64,000 nucleotides of DNA from Megalonaias nervosa (lineage: Eukaryota > Mollusca > Bivalvia > Unionida > Unionidae). The stretch is taken from assembly GCA_016617855.1 (NCBI GenBank), contig JAECUM010093705.1, positions 1 through 64,000 of the forward strand. The letters run 5' to 3'. The notes beneath the pieces were generated by a model. It was not told the DNA's origin. It saw only the letters and a program-made list of their open reading frames with translations, and did no database searches. Made by a program: the position numbers and the translations under genes. This document shows positions 63,949 to 64,000 of the stretch, in pieces; positions within the stretch are counted from its first letter, which is position 1; each line of letters opens with the position of its first letter.

Positions 63949-64000
63949 TGGATTTCAAGGATCACGTCTGAGATCTTTTGACTCCAGAGGTCCCTTTTAT

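Larger units (their letters stand above)
57742..64000 (-). mobile_element. Polinton/Maverick element 3, capsid half, runs off the window
   Basis: The left terminus AATAGTAATAGGGGACGAT matches the ends of element 2. Genes all face left: truncated major capsid protein, pVI-like, penton, membrane protein, integrase remnant, LVPYKRW protein. The protease, Cys-rich and coiled-coil genes expected between terminus and capsid gene are deleted. The right part lies outside. Confidence 0.88.

Overview
This window looks like animal nuclear DNA, most likely from an invertebrate and possibly a mollusc (inference from element types; no species marker is visible). It is AT-rich and intron-containing, and it is crowded with mobile DNA. 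The dominant content is three Polinton/Maverick elements of the adintovirus-like type. These are large virus-like DNA transposons with a protein-primed DNA polymerase B, a retroviral-type integrase and a full capsid gene set. Around them are a Ty3/gypsy-type retrotransposon, an older gypsy fragment, solo-LTR-like insertions and one recognisable host gene end.

Layout. (1) 1-14046: the polymerase half of a Polinton. It carries a BIR-domain (inhibitor-of-apoptosis-like) gene, PolB, a CCHC zinc-knuckle gene, a 213-aa coiled-coil gene, a 92-aa basic gene and a terminal repeat. A 6.8-kb unit (397-7203) is tandemly duplicated as 7204-14046. (2) 14050-15360: gypsy remnants in opposed orientations. 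(3) 15690-19260: host DNA that is duplicated at 50170-56450. (4) 19604-37232: a complete but decayed 17.6-kb Polinton with long terminal inverted repeats (TIRs) and a perfect 6-bp target duplication GATGAA. Its order is zinc knuckle, PolB, small membrane protein, packaging ATPase, basic protein, pX-like protein, conserved LVPYKRW protein, integrase, membrane protein, penton, pVI-like protein, major capsid protein, Cys-rich protein, protease, coiled-coil gene. (5) 37991-40205: two exons of a host MAM-domain membrane protein. (6) 41720-46995: a Gmr1-like gypsy element with integrase upstream of reverse transcriptase. (7) 47041-57741: mostly non-coding host DNA. (8) 57742-64000: a third, opposite-facing, partly deleted Polinton that runs off the window.

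How the genes work together: PolB replicates the element and the integrase inserts it. The ATPase, protease, double-jelly-roll capsid, penton and pVI/pX-like proteins would build a virion. The BIR gene would be expected to block host cell death. Most genes have a TATA box about 45-65 bp upstream of the ATG. Many carry stops or frameshifts, so the copies look mostly inactive.

The most striking signal is at the 3' ends of the small TIR-proximal genes (92-aa, 213-aa and its 137-aa relative). Each ends in a 16-nt stem-loop matching the histone mRNA 3' stem-loop consensus, followed 13-14 nt later by GAAAAGA, as in the histone downstream element. The other element genes lack it, and several have AATAAA instead. 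This suggests that a subset of viral genes borrows replication-dependent histone mRNA processing, which would tie expression to S phase.
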